Below the pieces are notes generated by a model that was not told the DNA's origin, made no database searches, and saw only the letters and a list, made by a program, of their open reading frames with translations. Shown here in pieces: positions 61,116 to 64,000 of a stretch of 64,000 bases of DNA. The DNA is taken from positions 1-64,000 of the forward strand of contig CAKPEG010000008.1 in assembly GCA_934149275.1 (NCBI GenBank), in the 5' to 3' direction. The stretch comes from an uncultured Clostridia bacterium. GTDB taxonomy: Bacteria; Bacillota; Clostridia; TANB77; CAG-508. Position 1 is the first letter of the stretch. The number at the start of each line of letters is the position of its first letter. Made by a program: the position numbers and the translations under genes.

Positions 61116-61126
61116 ATGTCTCACAT
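61116..61126. repeat. ATGTCTCACAT site, right of the RelA-like gene
   Basis: This is the reverse complement of the site at 59953-59963. It lies about 35 bases upstream of the RelA-like start on the minus strand, where an operator would be expected. Confidence 0.45.
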
Positions 61127-61240
61127 ATAAATAAAAAAGCATCTATAGTAATTATATCTCAAAAATCGCAGAAAATCAAGCAAGGGAGGAGATTCAAAGA
61201 ATTTTAACGATAAATGTAAAATTTTGTATATTGAATGTAT

Positions 61241-61269
61241 TTGACTCTTAAATTTTGAAATAGTATAAT
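61241..61269 (+). promoter_or_regulatory. sortase promoter giving a leaderless transcript
   Basis: TTGACT (61241-61246) and TATAAT (61264-61269) are exactly 17 bases apart. The transcript should start near 61276-61277, at the ATG at 61277. No ribosome site can exist on such a transcript. Confidence 0.8.
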
Positions 61270-61276
61270 TATGGGC

Positions 61277-62041
61277 ATGAGTAGAAGAGAAAAAAGAGAA
61301 GAAAAAAATAAGAAAAGAAAGTTAATAATCGTATTTTTAGTAGAGTGTATATTTGTTGTTGCTCTAATATATTCTGGAATAAAAATTTATTTTTGGTTTA
61401 TGGATAACAAGAAAAATGGTGAGGTTATAAGTGAAGTTCAACATTATGTACAGGTTACACAGGACAATAATAATGAAAAAGATTATAGTGTTGATTTTAC
61501 TGCGTTGACTGAAAAAAATCCTGATACTGTTGCATATTTGATGGTTAATGGTACAGACATTAGCTTTCCTGTTGTGAAAACAGATAACAATGATTTTTAT
61601 TTGAGACATAATTTTTATAAGGAATATAATCGTGCTGGTTGGATATTTGCAAATTATATTAATAAGTTTGATGGTACAGATAGAAATATTTCTATTTTTG
61701 GACATAATATGAGAAATAATTCTATGTTTGGAACGATGAATAATATGCTAACGGCTGATTGGCAGAATAATGAGGAGAATATGACAGTTGTTCTTGCAAC
61801 TAAGGATAGTGTTGATTATTATCGAGTTTTTTCTGTATATAAGATTGAACCAGAAGAATATTATTTAAAAAGTTACTTTGAATCTGATGAAGAATATTTG
61901 AAATTTTTAAATACATTGAAGTCTCGAAGTGTAAAGAATTTTGGAACAGAGCTATCAGCACAAAGCAGGATTTTAACATTGTCAACATGTGCTAATGATA
62001 ATAAAGAAAGAATTGTTTTACATGCAGTAAAAATGCCTTGA
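61277..62041 (+). CDS. srtB: class B sortase
   Basis: This 254-residue membrane-anchored transpeptidase fixes proteins with an NPQTN-like signal to the cell wall. A basic N-terminus precedes one membrane span (about 16-37). The class B core has NPDTVAYLMVNGTDISFPVV, the catalytic His in SIFGHNMRNNSMFG near 140, the catalytic Cys in LTLSTCAND near 237 and the Arg in KERIVLHA near 244. The ATG at 61277 coincides with the predicted transcript start; the ATG at 61271 lies 2 bases after the -10 element. No sorting substrate is visible in this window. The gene is monocistronic or shares rubrerythrin read-through. Confidence 0.9.
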   Translation: MSRREKREEKNKKRKLIIVFLVECIFVVALIYSGIKIYFWFMDNKKNGEVISEVQHYVQVTQDNNNEKDYSVDFTALTEKNPDTVAYLMVNGTDISFPVVKTDNNDFYLRHNFYKEYNRAGWIFANYINKFDGTDRNISIFGHNMRNNSMFGTMNNMLTADWQNNEENMTVVLATKDSVDYYRVFSVYKIEPEEYYLKSYFESDEEYLKFLNTLKSRSVKNFGTELSAQSRILTLSTCANDNKERIVLHAVKMP

Positions 62042-62113
62042 AATTATATTAAGTTTATGATATAAAATGAAACAAATAAGGGGAGAAAAAATAAAATTTT
62101 AGGAGGTTTTAAA

Positions 62114-62653
62114 ATGGAATTAAAAGGTTCAAAAACAGAGAAAAATTTAATGGATGCTTTTGCTGGTGAATCACAAGCAAGAAATAAATACACATATTTT
62201 GCAAGTAAAGCTAAAAAAGAAGGATATGAGCAAATTGCTGCTATATTCCAAGAAACAGCTGATAATGAAAAAGAACATGCAAAAATGTGGTTCAAATTAT
62301 TAAATGGTGGAGATATTCCTTCAACAGAAGAAAATTTATTAGCGGCAGCTGAAGGTGAGAATTTCGAATGGACTGATATGTATGAGAGAATGGCTGAAGA
62401 AGCTAAAGAAGAAGGATTTAATCATATAGCATTTTTATTTTCAGAAGTTGCAAAAATAGAAAAAGAACATGAAGAAAGATATAGAAAATTATTAGCAAAT
62501 GTTAAAGATGGAAAAGTTTTTGAGGCAGGAAAAGTTAAGATTTGGAAATGTAGAAATTGTGGACACATTGTAGTTGGAACAAAAGCTCCAGAAGTTTGTC
62601 CTGTATGTGCTCATCCAAAAGCTTTCTTTGAAATTAAAGCTGAAAATTATTAA
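62114..62653 (+). CDS. rbr: rubrerythrin
   Basis: This 179-residue di-iron peroxidase reduces hydrogen peroxide in anaerobes. The ferritin-like domain has the two ExxR/H motifs: FAGESQARNKYTYFA near residue 15 with NEKEHAKMW near 50, and EEGFNHIAFLFSEVAKIEKE near 95 with HEERY. The C-terminal rubredoxin domain has CRNCGHIVVG and CPVCAHPKAFFE (about 145-170), binding one iron. The ribosome site AGGAGG is strong and identical in layout to that at 301. It is cytosolic. Confidence 0.97.
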   Translation: MELKGSKTEKNLMDAFAGESQARNKYTYFASKAKKEGYEQIAAIFQETADNEKEHAKMWFKLLNGGDIPSTEENLLAAAEGENFEWTDMYERMAEEAKEEGFNHIAFLFSEVAKIEKEHEERYRKLLANVKDGKVFEAGKVKIWKCRNCGHIVVGTKAPEVCPVCAHPKAFFEIKAENY

Positions 62654-62672
62654 TATGTAATATCTATATTGT

Positions 62673-62699
62673 GAGATGGACTTTTGTTCATCTCTTTTT
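62673..62699 (+). terminator. intrinsic terminator after rubrerythrin
   Basis: GAGATGGAC (62673-62681) pairs with GTTCATCTC (62686-62694) around TTTT, with one G-U pair, and TTTTT follows. The repeat at 62701 starts just after it. Confidence 0.88.
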
Positions 62700-62700
62700 G

Positions 62701-62845
62701 TATAATAGGAAAGTTTTATGAAATCCCTATTATATAAAAATAACAATGCACAGAAATTTGCTTTGTAAATTTTGCGCACAAACAAAGATGCGGACTTAAA
62801 AAAGTTATAATCAGTGAAAATGTTATTAATGTCCGTTATTGTTCT
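62701..62845 (+). repeat. structured intergenic repeat, copy b
   Basis: This 145-base copy matches 35691-35836 along its length (TATAATAGGAAAGTT, AACAATGCA-AGAAATTTG, AACAAAGATGCGGACTTAAA, TTATAATCAGTG, AAATGTTATTAATGTCCG). It follows the rubrerythrin terminator and precedes a PHP gene. The GCGGAC/GTCCG pairing of the third hairpin is kept. Confidence 0.85.
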
Positions 62846-62866
62846 AAAAAAAGGGGGAGATTTATT

Positions 62867-63757
62867 ATGAAAAGAATTGATTTACATATCCACACAAATA
62901 TATCGGATGGAGCTTTAAGCCCCAAAGAGGTAATTGATGAAGCTGTGAGAAATAATGTGTCAGTTATTGCTATATCTGATCATGATACGGTTGATGCTTA
63001 TAATGAGGATTTATTTTTGTATGCTAAGAGTAAGAATATACAGCTTATAAATGCAGTTGAAATATCAACTAAATGGGAAAAATGCGGAATTCATGTTTTG
63101 GGATATAATTTTAATTTAAATGACAAATCTTTTCGAGAGAGTTTATATAAGTTAAGAAATATAAGACATATTTATTTACATGATGTTGCTGAAAAATTGA
63201 ATGAGTTAGGTTATTATCTAAATGTTGAAGAATTAGATAAAATAGAGGCAGTTACAAAAGCTCATATAGCACTTGATGTAGTAAATTGTGAGAAAAATAA
63301 AAAGAAATTATTGAATGATTTTGGACATATTCCTACTAAAGGTGAATTTATAGAAACAATTATGAATGAGGGCTGTCCTGCCTATGTTAAGAAAAATACA
63401 TGTACGCCTAAAGAGGCTACTGAAATTATAAGAAAAGCTGGTGGAAAAGTGGTTTTGGCGCATCCAATTGCATATGCTAATGAGGAAGGTTTGACAGAAG
63501 ATGATATACAAAAAATTGTTGATGATATGAAACCTGATGGAATTGAGGCTTATTATTTCTATACGGATTGTAATAATCAAAGACATGACGAATCTGAGAA
63601 ATGGTGTGAGTTTGCTAAAAGAAATGGCTTATTTGTTACTGTTAGTTCTGATTTTCACTTTAAAGATGGTATTCGCCCTGAAATTGGTTTGGTAAATACA
63701 GATTTAAAATTAGATGATGATGTGATTGATGAGATTATTAGAAACATTGTTGAATGA
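62867..63757 (+). CDS. PHP-domain phosphatase, YciV/RNase AM-like
   Basis: This 296-residue PHP hydrolase shows RIDLHIHTNISDGALSPKEV near residue 3, AISDHDTVDAYNE near 35, NAVEISTKWEKCGIHVLGYN near 64, LAHPIAYANEEG near 199 and the final SSDFHFKDG near 262. The pattern, in particular the VEIS-W-x-IHVLGYN part, matches YciV. YciV removes the 3-prime phosphate of nucleoside 3,5-bisphosphates and trims RNA 5-prime ends. The ribosome site GGGGGAG is strong. It follows repeat copy b. It is cytosolic. Confidence 0.92.
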   Translation: MKRIDLHIHTNISDGALSPKEVIDEAVRNNVSVIAISDHDTVDAYNEDLFLYAKSKNIQLINAVEISTKWEKCGIHVLGYNFNLNDKSFRESLYKLRNIRHIYLHDVAEKLNELGYYLNVEELDKIEAVTKAHIALDVVNCEKNKKKLLNDFGHIPTKGEFIETIMNEGCPAYVKKNTCTPKEATEIIRKAGGKVVLAHPIAYANEEGLTEDDIQKIVDDMKPDGIEAYYFYTDCNNQRHDESEKWCEFAKRNGLFVTVSSDFHFKDGIRPEIGLVNTDLKLDDDVIDEIIRNIVE

Positions 63758-63814
63758 TTTAAAGTAATGTAAGTACTCTTACTTAAAGTTTTGATAAAGT
63801 TGTAGGTACTTTTT

Positions 63815-63958
63815 TATGTAATAGGGAACTTTTTTGAACTTTCTATAAATAACAATGCTTAGAAATATAACAAGCAAAATTCGTGTATGAATAAGAATGT
63901 TGACTTGAAAAAGTTATAATAAGTGCAAATGCTATAAATGTATGCTTTTGCGCTATTG
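63815..63958 (+). repeat. structured intergenic repeat, diverged copy c
   Basis: Order and spacing match copies a and b (TATGTAATAGGGAAC, AACAATGCTTAGAAAT, GTTGACTTGAAAAAGTTATAAT, AAATGCTATAAATGTATGCTTTTG), but many bases differ and the third hairpin is weakened. It again follows a T run (63808-63815) that closes a short AAGTAC/GTACTT pairing. From 63959 to the window end nothing else is recognised. Confidence 0.7.
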
Positions 63959-64000
63959 ATAAATATAGAAAAATCTGTTATTATACTTTTGAATATATAA

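Noticed and set aside
59953..61126. Complete insertion sequence carrying the RelA-like gene
   Set aside because: The flanking sites are only 11 bases, each is itself a palindrome, and there is no transposase.
63901..63920. TTGACT...TATAAT in repeat copy c as a standard sigma-A promoter
   Set aside because: The boxes are only 9 bases apart, too close for normal sigma-A use; another role or another -35 would be needed.

Overview
The window is AT-rich (roughly 30% GC by eye), densely coded and uses the standard genetic code. It reads as the chromosome of an anaerobic, spore-forming member of Clostridia (Bacillota). Sporulation genes are present (cotJA-cotJB-cotJC, spoIIP, a CotF-type coat pair). 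Rubrerythrin and a SUF-only Fe-S system suit an anaerobe, and a class B sortase suits a Gram-positive envelope. Most genes lie on the plus strand with good ribosome sites, and intrinsic terminators separate short operons.

Layout. 1-3030: an (AC)18 microsatellite and three orphan genes (a lipoprotein, a TPR-like cytosolic protein, a membrane protein). 3040-4240 (minus): the cotJ spore coat operon. 4421-16568: housekeeping genes (DUF1292, recJ, bifunctional Rel, an MBL hydrolase, hisS, spoIIP, pgi, a ComEC-like MBL protein, ABC-F). 16642-17388 (minus): a Cys-rich orphan. 17519-24150: an IscR/Rrf2 regulator, then sufCBDSU and mnmA, with related operator half-sites at both promoters. 24366-27205: a YwaF-like membrane protein, a WG-like gene of foreign composition, an IS-like scar and an anchored acidic protein. 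27385-30196: a copper locus (csoR-copZ-copA) with a textbook CsoR operator. 30246-35645: tcdA, a patatin, folC, a frameshifted zinc-ribbon membrane protein, CotF-type coat genes and a membrane protein. 35873-41364: a two-component system and an FtsX-type ABC exporter, with 11-bp-spaced TGTCA repeats at both. 41389-46321: a small foreign DNA-binding protein, a histidine phosphatase, a GT-C-like enzyme, an acyl-ACP thioesterase, an HD protein and a PHP protein. 46492-56722: an acyl-CoA synthetase, birA and a type II fatty-acid synthesis operon (fabD, fabG, fabF, accB, fabZ, accC, accD, accA, fabI). 57011-59769: an unusual pair, a GNAT-like protein and a GshF-like ATP-grasp ligase with an altered, short N-terminal domain. 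59986-61080 (minus): a stand-alone RelA/SpoT synthetase-domain protein of foreign composition. 61277-63757: a class B sortase that looks leaderless, rubrerythrin and a YciV-like PHP phosphatase.

How the genes fit together. BirA would biotinylate AccB for acetyl-CoA carboxylase (AccABCD), which feeds malonyl-CoA to FabD/FabF/FabG/FabZ/FabI. The nearby thioesterase and acyl-CoA synthetase release and reactivate acyl chains. SufS/SufU provide sulfur for SufBCD and plausibly for MnmA next door. Two alarmone enzymes coexist: the long Rel and the orphan synthetase.

Not explained by the genes are two kinds of intergenic structure. One is a repeat of about 145 bp with three predicted hairpins, found three times, each time downstream of an apparent terminator, plus two sites carrying only its core. 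The other is three long nested palindromes (8709-8830, 37878-37999, 52205-52377) that share a fold but not a sequence. No rRNA, tRNA, CRISPR array or complete insertion sequence was recognised.
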